From the NCBI GenBank assembly GCA_032433765.1, contig JAVIAB010000025.1, forward strand, positions 36,354,782 through 36,418,781: a stretch of 64,000 nt of DNA, in the 5' to 3' direction. The translations under genes and the position numbers were made by a program. Of this stretch, positions 46,610-57,427 are shown piece after piece. This DNA is from Megaustenia siamemsis. Lineage: Eukaryota > Mollusca > Gastropoda > Stylommatophora > Ariophantidae. Below the pieces are notes generated by a model. That model worked only from the letters and a program-made list of their open reading frames with translations. It did not search any database and was not told the origin of the DNA. Numbering within the stretch: the first letter of the stretch is position 1; the number at the start of each line of letters is the position of its first letter.

Positions 46610-46880
46610 AATAAAACAAATAGTTCAGTAGGTGTACATTAGCACAAGGTAAACAAATAGTTCAGTATGTGTACATTAGCACATGGTAAACAAATAGTTC
46701 AGTAGTTGTACATTAGCACAAGGTAAACAAATAGTTCAGTATGTGTACATTAGCACAAGGTAAACAAATAGTTCAGTAGGTGTACATTAGCACAAGATAA
46801 ACAAATAGTTCAGTAGTTGTACATTAGCACAAGGTAAACAAATAGTTCAGTAGGTGTACATTAGCACAAGGTAAACCGAA
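46610..46880. repeat. 37-bp minisatellite in the CHD-like intron
   Basis: The unit is GTAAACAAATAGTTCAGTAG plus GTGTACATTAGCACAAG, seven copies. It starts about 13 bp upstream of the exon 2 acceptor. Confidence 0.95.
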
Positions 46881-46904
46881 CAACACTTCATCGACATCAA
46901 CTGG

Positions 46905-47300
46905 TCACCATAGACAGCTTGGTCTAGAGCTAAGACGTCGACCCCTGGACATGGTTACAGGATCAATCCCCACCACAGACAGCTTGGTCTAGAGCTAAGA
47001 CGTTGACCCCTGGACATGGTTACAGGATCAATCCCCACCACAGACAGCTTGGTCTAGAGCTAAGGCGTCGACCCCTGGACATGGTTACAGGATCAATCCC
47101 CACCACAGACAGCTTGGCCTAGAGCTAAGGCGTCGACCCCTGGACATGGTTACAGGATCAATCCCCACCACAGAAGGTGGGAAGTTTTAAAATGGAACCC
47201 ATGGTTTCTTTGTGGCTTTACCATCTGATTACTGGGTAGTGAGAGGCCCACAGAAAACGATGAAAAAAAGGAGGTCCTGTGTGCAATAGTGCACATTAAA
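46905..47300 (+). mobile_element. tRNA-derived SINE with a fourfold tandem head
   Basis: Four copies of a 65-bp unit (46913, 46978, 47043, 47108) carry an A-box-like TTGGTCTAGAGCTAAG and a B-box-like GGATCAATCCCCACC. A body follows with TTTCTTTGTGGCTTTACCAT, and then GGAGGTCCTGTGTGCAATAG. The body matches the elements at 49905-50095 and 53665-53880. Insertion is within the intron between coding exons 1 and 2, opposite to gene orientation. Confidence 0.8.
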
Positions 47301-48361
47301 GAACTATTGGCAGTTTAAAGTCAAAAATGAATAGAAAAAAAAATGGCCTTTGTCCAAGCAAAAATTGTGAAGCAAATCTACCTATCCATGCTTTAAGATG
47401 GAGGCGCAGATATCGCTGTTTTGCTGTCAGCTTGGGACACAGCCATGAAGAAAAAAATAGGCCACCAAAATGGGGAGAGACATAACTTTGGTCCAAAACC
47501 CAAATGGGTACAAGAGGAAGTGAAGACACACAGTCAGCCCATGTCACATTTTTCCCCTCATGTTAACAGGAAAGATTGAAGCTTCTTCAAGATATAGAAA
47601 CATTTCTTAATCCTTGCTTGGTTAATATTTATGACTTCTACAGACCATATTGTGGTAGCATTCACCTGGCCATTCAAAACAACACATTTCATGCCACTTG
47701 AATAAAACCCTGGATGAACTCACACAAAATGAACATGAATTTGAATGAGCTGAAAATTGATGTCAATGTTTTATTTTCAGAATGTATGAGCTGTATTCAG
47801 AGACCTTTCATAAAATTGGTGGTATCATTTGAGTAGCATTGAAATATGAATTGTTACTCTCAAGAACATTCAAGTGAAATAATTTATATTTGAGGTTAAA
47901 TGTGATAAGCTTGTCTCATTGTACTTCAAACCCAGAGAAGAGAACAAAGCATACCCCAGGTATGAGTGACTAGACATTATCAAGATGCTCAATAAAAACT
48001 CGAATGTTTCTAACAGTACCAAAAGTGGGCCAGCACAGAATTATAAATTGGATAACTTAGACAAATAAGTGATTAAACAAGAGATCTATAGACTTTTGGA
48101 CGACAAAGAATGAATGATGCCAAAGAAATTGTAAATTGTTCTTAGAATAAAAACATGGACATCTCCACAACCACTCAATGGAATGTTACCTACTCATGAA
48201 TAATTGCATCTACGGCATACTGGAGTACTAACAAATAAAATTGTTGATACACCAACAATTAAGAAACTGATCAAGATTAGCAGTCTACATAATATATGTG
48301 TGTTGAGACAAAAATAGGACCACAGGCAAGCTAATCTACACGTTGTTTAATGTGCAGGCCC
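47301..48361. other. Intronic unique sequence
   Basis: AT-rich single-copy intron sequence without a recognisable exon or element. Confidence 0.6.
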
Positions 48362-48835
48362 CTTGTAAACCAAAACATATGGGTGACCTATGTAGCACCA
48401 GCTGCCAACAGACAGCTCACAATGTGTGAACTATGTAGCACAGGCTGCCACCAGACAGCTCACAATGTGTGAACTATGTAGCACCAGCTGCCAACAGACA
48501 GCTCACAAAGTGTGACCTATGTAGCACCAGCTGCCACCAGACAGCTCACAATGTGTGAACTATGTAGCACCAGCTGCCAACAGACAGCTCACAATGTGTG
48601 ACCTATGTAGCACCAGCTGCCAACAGACAGCTCACAATGTGTGACCTATGTAGCACCAGCTGCCACCAGACAGCTCACAATGTGTGACCTATGTAGCACC
48701 AGCTGCCACCAGACAGCTCACAATGTGTGACCTATGTAGTAGCACCAGCTGCCACCAGACAGCTCACAATGTGTGACCTATGTAGCACCGGCTGCCACCA
48801 GACAGCTCACAATGTGTGAACTATGTAGTAGCACC
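48362..48835. repeat. 43-bp minisatellite in the CHD-like intron
   Basis: The unit is CAGCTCACAATGTGTGACCT, ATGTAGCACCAGCTGCCACC, AGA. About 11 copies. Confidence 0.95.
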
Positions 48836-49361
48836 AGCTACTGTCAACAAAGTTAATTCATAGTATACTGACTTTGGAGAAGTGATCAAGATGAAATCTT
48901 TTCTTTCCTTCCGATGACCTTTGACCACTAAAGGAATTCATTGACCACTTCGTCATCCATCCTTAGAAGAACGTTAAGTGGGCGTAGACACGTTGTGCTA
49001 TAGAACTGTGATATTTGAGCCGTTTGCCCCAACACATCTGACTTCAAGATGTTACTTTTGTGTAACTGGTGTCTTTTCTTTTCTCTTCAATCCCTATTTG
49101 CTTGGCCAGGACAGACTAGTTAGTGTGCGTCTGGAGGCACCGCAAAGAGGTGGAGTAAGGTCTAAATGGTTCTGGTTTACCTGATGCAAGCCGTGTCGCT
49201 GACAGCTCTGCAGTTATGAGGTACTTTTGATTCCAAGATTAAAAGAAGCAACAGATATTCACCAGGACACGACAACCAACAAATGTTCTATAGATGGATA
49301 CTTGTGTAGGAATTGAATGTCAGAAGCACATGTCACATCATGATGATTGTTAAAAACTCAC
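48836..49361. other. Intronic unique sequence next to coding exon 1
   Basis: Single-copy intron sequence. No feature seen. Confidence 0.6.
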
Positions 49362-49461
49362 CAGGTCCAGTCCCGGCCAGTTCATCAAGAAAATTAGTTT
49401 CTCCATCAAAAAGTCCAAGCATAGGCTCATCTGCCATTGTGAGGCGTTAGGTAGCTGTTAC
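49362..49461 (-). CDS. CHD7/8-like chromatin remodeller, first coding exon
   Basis: The start codon is at 49437-49435, with CTCACA just before it. It encodes 25 residues, MADEPMLGLFDGETNFLDEL then AGTGP, plus the first base of a Gly codon. The donor is CCTG followed by GTGAGT (49362/49361). Upstream, 24 nt of 5' UTR run back to an acceptor CTTTGTGTTGTCTATACAG (before 49461). Class III CHD proteins (CHD7, CHD8, CHD9) start with a short MADP-type segment with an acidic or phenylalanine-bearing LF(D) motif, and MADEPMLGLFD fits this. They are ATP-dependent nucleosome remodellers acting in the nucleus. The start is chosen because it is the first ATG of the exon and gives this family-like N-terminus. 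Confidence 0.75.
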
Positions 49462-49544
49462 CTGTATAGACAACACAAAGATAAGAGCTACCGACTTGAA
49501 GTCTGACACATGTCTTGCTGTGACATAATAAACTGTACTTCACA

Positions 49545-49775
49545 ACTGTTACAACTCAACAACTCATCCACTGTTACAACTCACACACACTGTTACAACT
49601 CTCAACAACTCACACACTGTTACAACTCTCACATTGTTACAACTCTCAACAACTCACACACTGTTACAACTCTCAACAACTCACACACTGTTACAACTCT
49701 CACACTGTTACAACTATCAACAACTCACACACTGCTACAACTCTCAACAACTCACACACTGCTACAACTCACCCA
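49545..49775. repeat. Short minisatellite in the 5' UTR intron
   Basis: The unit is ACTGTTACAACTCTCAACAA plus CTCACAC, with a shorter variant lacking AACAACTC. About nine copies. Confidence 0.92.
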
Positions 49776-49904
49776 TTGTGCTACAATGTTTCAAAGCTCT
49801 CAATGAGTTGACATACAACAATCTTCAGGAAGTACAGCAGAAATTATTTCAAAATCTTATCAAAGCCCCCTTCCCCTCCAACAAACTGTCACAGAAGGGG
49901 GACA

Positions 49905-50095
49905 TCTAGAGGTCAGATATTGGCCTCTAGACAAAGAGGGCCCAAGTTTTGATTCCTGCATTAGGTGGTGGAGATTTTTTTTTAATCAGTTGTCTCTGTG
50001 TGGCTTTACCCACCTGTGATCTGAGATCTCTAGCCACCTCGGATAACGGAGAAAAACAGAAGGTCCATTGTACACTCAAGAACAGGTTTTGCAGG
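49905..50095 (+). mobile_element. Diverged copy of the tRNA-derived SINE
   Basis: Head remnant TTGGCCTCTAGACAAAGAGG and TTTTGATTCCTGCATTAGG (degenerate B box), then the family body GTCTCTGTGTGGCTTTACCC and CAGAAGGTCCATTGTACACT. It is older than the 46.9 kb copy. Confidence 0.7.
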
Positions 50096-50304
50096 TAGCT
50101 AAAGAAAGTCAACATTAGTGGTCAGCTCCTTGTTACAAATTGATTGTCCTACTCAGATGGTCCAAATCTCCAACAAGTCCGCCCACCCACTCCCCTCCCG
50201 TTAAACAAAATGAATTCCTTTAGACATGTTCTGTCAACACCTTTTGTTCAACAGGACCTACCATCCCAGCTGTCTGGCCTACGTCAAAAAATTGGAAAGG
50301 TTAT

Positions 50305-50985
50305 TTAGGGCTTATTTAAAATTATTTCATTATTTAGGGCACCGTTACTTAAACCAATAATTATTTAGGGCACCGTTACTTAAACCAATAATTTTTTTAT
50401 TTTTTAGGGCATTGTTACTTAAACCAACAATTATTTAGGGCACTGTTAAACCAATAACTAAAACCAACAATTATTTAGGGCACTGTTAAACCAATAACTA
50501 AAACCAACAATTATTTAGGGCACTGTTAAAACAATAATTATTTAGGGCACTGTTAAACCAATAACTAAAACCAACAATTTTTTAGGGCACTGTTAAAACA
50601 ATAATTATTTAGGGCACTGTTAAACCAATAACTAAAACCAACAATTTTTTAGGGCACTGTTAAAACAATAATTATTTAGGGCACTGTTAAACCAATAACT
50701 AAAACCAACAATTTTTTAGGGCACTGTTAAAACAATAATTATTTAGGGCACTGTTAAACCAATAACTAAAACCAACAATTTTTTAGGGCACTGTTAAAAC
50801 AATAATTATTTAGGGCACTGTTAAACCAATAACTAAAACCAACAATTTTTTAGGGCACTGTTAAAACAATAATTATTTAGGGCACTGTTAAACCAATAAC
50901 TAAAACCAACAATTTTTTAGGGCACTGTTAAACCATAATTATTTAGGGCACTGTTAAACCAATAACTAAAACCAACAATTATATT
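50305..50985. repeat. 67-bp higher-order minisatellite
   Basis: Two related half-units, TTATTTAGGGCACTGTTAAA plus CCAATAACTAAAACCAACAA, and TTTTTTAGGGCACTGTTAAA plus ACAATAA, alternate with a 67-bp period for about eight cycles. Simpler units precede them. Confidence 0.93.
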
Positions 50986-51064
50986 CTCTTTCAGATTACC
51001 AAGTTCATTAGGTGTTTTCCTCTTTTGTAACAAGTGTCTTATTTGTGTAGATAGGGCTGTCAGA

Positions 51065-51395
51065 CAAGCCTGGAGGGACCACTCAACCAGCCTGGAGGGA
51101 CCACTCAACCAGCCTGGAGGACCTACGCAACAAGCCTGGAGGGACCACCCAACCAGCCTGGAGGACCTACGCAACAAGCCTGGAGGGACCACCCAACCAG
51201 CCTGGAGGGACCACCCAACCAGCCTGGAGGGACCACCCAACCAGCCTGGAGGACCTACGCAACAAGCCTGGAGGGACCACCCAACCAGCCTGGAGGGACC
51301 ACCCAACCAACCTGGAGGGACTACCCAACCAGCCTGGAGGACCTACGCAACAAGCCTGGAGGGACCACCCAACCAGCCTGGAGGGACCAGCCTAG
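51065..51395. repeat. 21-22-bp minisatellite
   Basis: The unit is CCAGCCTGGAGGGACCACCC plus AA, about 15 copies. Every second or third unit reads CCTACGCAACAAGCCTGG. Confidence 0.93.
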
Positions 51396-51509
51396 CTTGC
51401 AAGACCCATATATCTTTACGAGTGTTCAAGGTCGATGTAGGTCTCTACTGGCTACGATGGAGCTGGCAGTATATGGTAGACAACTCTTATCTAATACTAG
51501 ATTACGACT

Positions 51510-52170
51510 TCTTCTTCTATCCTTCCTCTGCTGCCGTTGGCGTTGAGGGGAGAAACAATCTGCGATTCTTTGCTCTTCTGTTGGCCTCTTCTGATGTTAT
51601 TTCTCCTAGTGACTCTAGTATTCCCTTTATCTATTTCTTTCTCGGTCTTCCTCTTAATCTGGCGTTTTCGTAGCGTTTATTTAAGGCTCTTAGAGTCATT
51701 GTTAGTTCTTTTTGTCTTGTTATGTGGCTGAACCAATTTATCTGTTGTTTCTTATGTATTTGATGGCTGGTTCAATTTCGAGTTTCTTCCTCAGGTCCGT
51801 GTTTCTTACTCTGTCCCTTAAGCTGTTTCCTGTTATTCTTCTGACACATTTCATTTCGGTGGTCGTTATCTTTCTTATTGTTCTAGAGTCCAGCGTCCAA
51901 TTCTGGCACTGATAACACAGAGTTGGTAGAAAAATTGATTTGTATATTGCCCTTTTTGCTTCCGTAGTTATTGCTTTGTTTTTCAATAGTGTTGATACTT
52001 GGCCTATAACTTGGCATGCTTTGTTACACCTTATATCTATCTCTGTCTCTTGGTTATTGCCTTGTGTTAACGTGCTACCCAGATATTTAAAATTGTCTAC
52101 TTGCTTCAAAGTCGTATTATCTATTATGATGTTTAGTTTTTCTTTCTTTCTCGCTATTGCTATATAGTTT
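51510..52170 (-). mobile_element. LINE family C 3' fragment in the CHD-like intron
   Basis: A 123-codon open frame (52109-51738) reads VDNFKYLGSTLTQGNNQETE, then LCYQCQNWTLDSRTIRKITT and NSLRDRVRNTDLRKKL. It matches LINE C at 12.0-12.7 kb. The 3' end lies near 51510. Confidence 0.85.
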
Positions 52171-52309
52171 ACGACTGAGTCGTAGAAATTACAGTTTCAA
52201 AATTCAAACTTTTACAAATCTACAGTTAGTAACATGCAGTTGTTTGTTCCCCCATCTTGTGCTCTATTCAGGCCTACTATTTCATGAACTACCCTGTTGT
52301 CATAGTAAC

Positions 52310-52515
52310 AAATAGTTGGAATACTGACATAGTAATAATAGTTGGAATACTGACATAGTAATAATAGTTGGAATACTGATCTAGTAATAATAGTTGGAAT
52401 ACTGACATAGTAATAATAGTTGGAATACTGACATGGTAATAATAGTTGGAATACTGACATAGTAATAATAGTTGCAATACTGAGATAGTAATAATAGTTG
52501 CAATACTGAGATAAT
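52310..52515. repeat. 26-bp minisatellite
   Basis: The unit is TAGTAATAATAGTTGGAATA plus CTGACA, about eight copies. Confidence 0.94.
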
Positions 52516-52599
52516 TCACTGTCAGGTTTGTGTACACAATCAATGATCACATATGCTATAAATGTGTGCCAGATTGCTGGTAGCAACCTCCCAGCATTT

Positions 52600-53345
52600 G
52601 CTTAGTCATCTTTATGTTAGTGCACATAGCGCTTGCTTACTTAGTCCTCTGTATGTTAGTGCACATAGCGCTTGCTTACTTAGTCCTCTGTATGTTAGTG
52701 CACATAGCACTTGCTTACTTAGTCCTCTGTATGTAAGTGCACATAGCGCTTGCTTACTTAGTCCTCTGTATGTTAGTGCACTTAGCACTTGCTTACTTAG
52801 TCCTCTGTATGTAAGTGCACATAGCGCTTGCTTACTTAGTCCTCTGTATGTAAGTGCACATAGCGCTTGCTTACTTAGTCCTCTGTATGTTAGTGCACAT
52901 AGCGCTTGCTTACTTAGTCATCTGTATGTTAGTGCACATAGCGCTTGCTTACTTAGTCCTCTGTATGTTAGTGCACTTAGCACTTGCTTACTTAGTCCTC
53001 TGTATGTTAGTGCACTTAGCACTTGCTTACTTAGTCCTCTGTATGTAAGTGCACATAGCGCTTGCTTACTTAGTCCTCTGTATGTAAGTGCACATAGCGC
53101 TTGCTTACTTAGTCCTCTGTATGTTAGTGCACATAGCGCTTGCTTACTTAGTCCTCTGTATGTTAGTGCACATAGCGCTTGCTTACTTAGTCCTCTGTAT
53201 GTTAGTGCACATAGCGCTTGCTTACTTAGTCCTCTGTATGTTAGTGCACATAGCGCTTGCTTACTTAGTCCTCTGTATGTTAGTGCACTTAGCACTTGCT
53301 TACTTAGTCATCTGTATGTTAGTGCACTTAGCACTTGCTTACCAA
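52600..53345. repeat. 39-bp minisatellite
   Basis: The unit is CTTAGTCCTCTGTATGTTAG plus TGCACATAGCGCTTGCTTA, 19 copies in exact 39-bp register. The open frames on both strands are by-products. Confidence 0.95.
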
Positions 53346-53530
53346 GCCCTCTGTATGCACATAAAGTCATATGTTTTCAATCTTGAATGCAGTTATCTTC
53401 AGCCAAATAATGAACAAAATCATGTTTTCAATGATGACCAACTCTGGTTCACAAAATAGATGTGATCATTGATACAGTGTGGAACTGCTGTACAGGCAAT
53501 GCTCAGATAAAGACAGATATTAGAACTTAC

Positions 53531-53602
53531 CAGATATAGTCAGTGCACTAGCTCTGCATTATGCATGAGAGCACACACAGAGGGTAGGTACCTACTTTGT
53601 AC
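53531..53602 (-). other. Candidate 5' untranslated exon of the CHD-like gene
   Basis: On the minus strand ACATTTGTTGTTGCAG (acceptor) is followed by 72 nt and then ATATCTG with GTAAGTTCT (strong donor) at 53531/53530. The 72 nt carry ATG codons followed soon by TGA, so it would be untranslated. It would splice to the acceptor before 49461. The two splice signals are seen directly. Their use is inferred. Confidence 0.5.
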
Positions 53603-53664
53603 CTGCAACAACAAATGTACATGTTAGGAAATAATGTGTGTGTCAGTGATGGAAACATTAACAT

Positions 53665-53880
53665 TCATAGTGGCCGGGTGGTCTACAGGGAAAGCGTTGG
53701 CCAGTGGACAAGAAGGACGTGGGTTTGATTCCCACCACAGACAATTTTTTTTTTAATGAAATCTGTGGTTTCTTCATGGCTTTACAATCCTCCGGTCTCT
53801 AGATAGGGAGATCTCGGAAAAGAATGAAAAAAAACAGGTCCTGTGTGCATCCTACTCATGTTAACCCTAGATTACAATAC
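53665..53880 (+). mobile_element. tRNA-derived SINE with clear A and B boxes
   Basis: The head reads GTGGTCTACAGGGAAAGCG (A-box region) and GTGGGTTTGATTCCCACC (B box), the internal promoter of RNA polymerase III. The body shares TTTCTTCATGGCTTTACAAT and ACAGGTCCTGTGTGCATCC with the two other copies. It lies immediately upstream of the candidate 5' UTR exon. Confidence 0.82.
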
Positions 53881-54517
53881 ATATCTGTGGGTTATGTTTT
53901 CACGATATGGGGGGAGGAGGAGGGGGGAAGAGGGGGTGGGGGAGGTGTGTGATTAAGAGGTCTAATCTTTAGTGATTGGGTGAACACAAACAACAACAAC
54001 CACCACTTGCATGTTAAATTTAGAGTTCCAAAAATAGTATTTTCTGTGAACTTTTGCTACACAGCTATATGTATACCCAAGCAGAGACAGGGGAATCAGA
54101 TGCTGTAATCATTTCTTGGGTTATGTTAGATTTATGGATTTTATTTATGGTTAGATTATAAATTCAAACGCATGGCACCGTGGCTACCAGAGGTGTTATG
54201 TTGCCTATTCACAAGGCAGCCGTAAGTCCTTCAATCCAGCTGTATGTTTGGCTCACTCTAAGCATCGTTCACTGCCTCTTCTGTGTTACAAAGGTTTGTT
54301 TCATGTCTCGTCGATAGAGGAGAAGATTTCCCCCGGCATAAGAAAAAAAAAAATTTATTGAAAATTGCCAAAATTTATTATTTTAAAAAAAAACAAACCC
54401 CTTTCTACGATACCGCTGTACTTTTTACAACACACATGGGGGAAAAAAATCCAACATCAAAGGAAGCGAATCCAACACTCAGTGGAATTAGTAAACAGAA
54501 AGGTATTTGGAGAGTGT

Positions 54518-54557
<40 letters not shown>

Positions 54558-55199
54558 GAATGTCTGCCTGCAGAAAACTGTCAAACTTCAAGAATTTGTA
54601 TTCTGAGACAATAATATTTTTTGGAATGTACCGTAGAGAACCCTCGCATGTTGAAAATGGAAAAGAGTAGACCTAAATGGCCGCTACCCTGGCAAAATGA
54701 ATAGGGGAAAGAAATCTACCCAAAACATTCAAACTGGTATCAAAATGGGAGTCTGGAGAATATCTGCCTGTATAGCGAGGGACACCTGAACACACATTAC
54801 CAGTGGTGTGAAAATTGTAGGAAGTGATATTCACAAAAAGTTCACTCCCTTGGAAGTTCATGAGAGATATGAAGCGAAGAAAACATTCATAGAGAGAGAA
54901 CATCTACAACATGAAATGTGGTTAGCAGGCTAGGGTTCTCCCCTACCAATGGAGGAGTAAGGTGCCTCCTTTCCTCCGCTAGTCTTCAGGACACCCTTGA
55001 GCAAGATGGAACTTCCATTTAGCTCCCCTATCTGGGTTACATGAAGCTATTGGAGCAGGTGGTGGATAGTGTTGTGGGAGCAGTCGACAAGTAGTGCCGG
55101 TTATCGTCCCCACTCCGTGATGACAGGCAGAGGATCTCATGTATAGAGATAATGGCTGTGATCTCCAACTAGTACTGTCACTGCCAAGAAGGAAAGGAA
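53881..55199. other. Unique sequence with a 39-G homopolymer
   Basis: A G run lies at 54518-54556. The small frames around it are products of the homopolymer and I reject them. From about 54927 the sequence (for example GGAAAGGAATGGCAAACTAC at 55191) may belong to the 5' part of the LINE that follows. Confidence 0.5.
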
Positions 55200-56932
55200 T
55201 GGCAAACTACCTTCTTATATTGCCTAGTAAAATTATGTCATAAACAATTCAGGCAATTCAACACACGAAAAGAGGCAAAGCTCCAGTTTCCAACAATCAA
55301 AGAGATAAATGTATTAGGAGATCCGGAAGTACAAGTCATAACAACACTACTCAATTACATATATAACAATCAAAGAGATAAATGCATTAGGAAAGCTCAA
55401 GTAATAACAAAACTACTAAATGTCATATATAACACTGGACACATACCCAAAGATCTACTAAAATCTATCTTTGTAGCCATACCGACGAAGTCAGGTGCCA
55501 CTGATACCGAAGAAGTCAGGAACACTGATACCAAAGAAGTCAGGAACCACTGATACCAAAGAAGTCAGGAACCACTGATACCAAAGAAGTCAGGAACCAC
55601 TGATACCAAAGAAATCAGGAGCCACTGATACCAAAGAAGTCAGGAACCATTGATTGTGATTTGCACTATTAGTCTCATGAGCCATATGACGAAAATATTA
55701 CTAAGAATCATGATGATACATGTAAGGAACAAAATAAAACCAGAAATTAGTGAGGAACAATGTGGAATTATGGAAGAAAAGGGCACCAATATACATCCTG
55801 AGAACATTGATAGAGTGAGCTATAGAGGTAAAAAAAGATCTATATATGTGCTTTATATTGTAGACTACACAAAAGCATTTGACAAAGTAAAGCATGTGGA
55901 AATAATAAATATGCTGGAGAAATTAAACATTGATGGCTAGGATCTGCGAATCATAAAAAAACATGTACTGGCAACAAACAGCAGCTATACGAATTAGCAA
56001 CCAAACAGGACAATTCCAATTTATAAAAACAAGGAGTCAGACACGGCTGTGTTCTGTTGCCGGATTTGTTTTCATTTTACAGTGAACATATTATGAGATC
56101 AATAGTAGACAAAAAAGGAATTGAAGTCAACAGTCACAACATAAATAATATGCGGATGACCTCTTTGCTTAATAGCAAAGACAGAGAATGAACTACAAGA
56201 AATGATAGATATAATAGTAAAAAAAAGCAACAAGAAAGGTCTCAGTTTGAATAATAAGAAAACAGAAGTAATGGTTATATTGAAGAAACAATCATCACAG
56301 TCATGCAGCATAAAAATAAACAGGACAAATCTGAAACAAGTGCAACGTTTCAAATACTTGAGCACAATAATAACATCAAATGGAAGATGCACCACAGAAA
56401 TAAAAAGCAGAATATGTCAGGCCAAAATAGCATTTCAGAAAATGAAAATATCTTATGCAACAAATCTATGTCAATAGAAATGTGAAAGAGAGTTCATCGG
56501 TGCTATATAGAACCAATTCTGACCTATGGAAGCGAATTATGGACAGTAGATAAACAAATGAAAAGACGATTAGAGATCACAGAGATGGGATTTCTCAGAA
56601 GAATGTTGAAAGTTCCCTGGACAGCTAAAAAGTCCAATGAGGAAATTCTCAAAGAGGCCAACACAAAAAGGAAACTCCTAAAAAACATCAGAAGGAAACA
56701 ACCAACATTTTTCAGGTACATCATGAGAAGAAAGTTGGAATACTTGGTTACAACTGGCAAAATAAAAGGAAAGAGAGATCGCGGACGACAAAGAGAGAAG
56801 ATACTAGATAGCTTGGTGTCATGACATGGAAAACAGTCGACAGAATTGATACGATGCACTATAGATAGAAGATTGTGGAAGGACATGATCGCCTACGCCA
56901 ACCGGTATGGCACATGATGATGATGATGAATG
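55200..56932 (+). mobile_element. LINE family B copy, decayed
   Basis: Fragments: ISLMSHMTKILLRIMMIHVR, ISEEQCGIMEEKGTN and VDYTKAFDKVKHVEIINMLE (55650-55940), a reverse transcriptase core with the Asp-Asp site lost by small deletions near 56150 (ATGCGGATGACCTC), LKQVQRFKYLSTIITSNGRC, and the C-terminal KRRLEITEMGFLRRMLKVPW. The tail is GGCACATGATGATGATGATG. An internal tandem expansion lies at about 55490-55650. Confidence 0.87.
55490..55650. repeat. 25-26-bp tandem expansion inside LINE B
   Basis: Six copies of CCACTGATACCAAAGAAGTC plus AGGAA. The unit corresponds to the reverse transcriptase segment IPKKSGA that precedes the conserved (I/V)ECDDHRTIS motif. Confidence 0.85.
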
Positions 56933-56954
56933 CTTTATTAATTTCTGAGATCAA

Positions 56955-57425
56955 GGAATGAGAGAGAAAACACCTAATTATCGGAAAGAACAAGGAGTGA
57001 GAGAGAAAACACCTAATTATCGGAAAGAACAAGGAGTGAGAGAGAAAACACCTAATTATCGGAAAGAACAAGGAGTGAGAGAGAAAACACCTAATTATCG
57101 GAAAGAACAAGGAGTGAGAGAGAAAACACCTAATTATCGGAAAGAATAAGGAGTGAGAGAGAAAACATCTAATTATCGGAAAGAACAAGGAGTGAGAGAG
57201 AAAACACCTAATTATCGGAAAGAACAAGGAGTGAGAGAGAAAACATCTAATTATCGGAAAGAACAAGGAGTGAGAGAGAAAACACCTAATTATCGGAAAG
57301 AACAAGGAGTGAGAGAGAAAACATCTAATTATCGGAAAGAACAAGGAGTGAGAGAGAAAACATCTAATTATCGGAAAGAACAAGGAGTGAGAGAGAAAAC
57401 ATCTAATTATCTGAGAGAACAAGAC
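56955..57425. repeat. 39-bp minisatellite
   Basis: The unit is AGGAGTGAGAGAGAAAACAC plus CTAATTATCGGAAAGAACA, 12 copies. The frame REKTPNYRKEQGV is open apart from one TAA at 57147. Alternation of ACACC and ACATC marks subtypes. Confidence 0.95.
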
Positions 57426-57427
57426 TA

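Noticed and set aside
54283..54670. Glycine-run proteins around 54.5 kb
   Set aside because: The glycine run is a 39-G homopolymer. The flanks have no conserved features.
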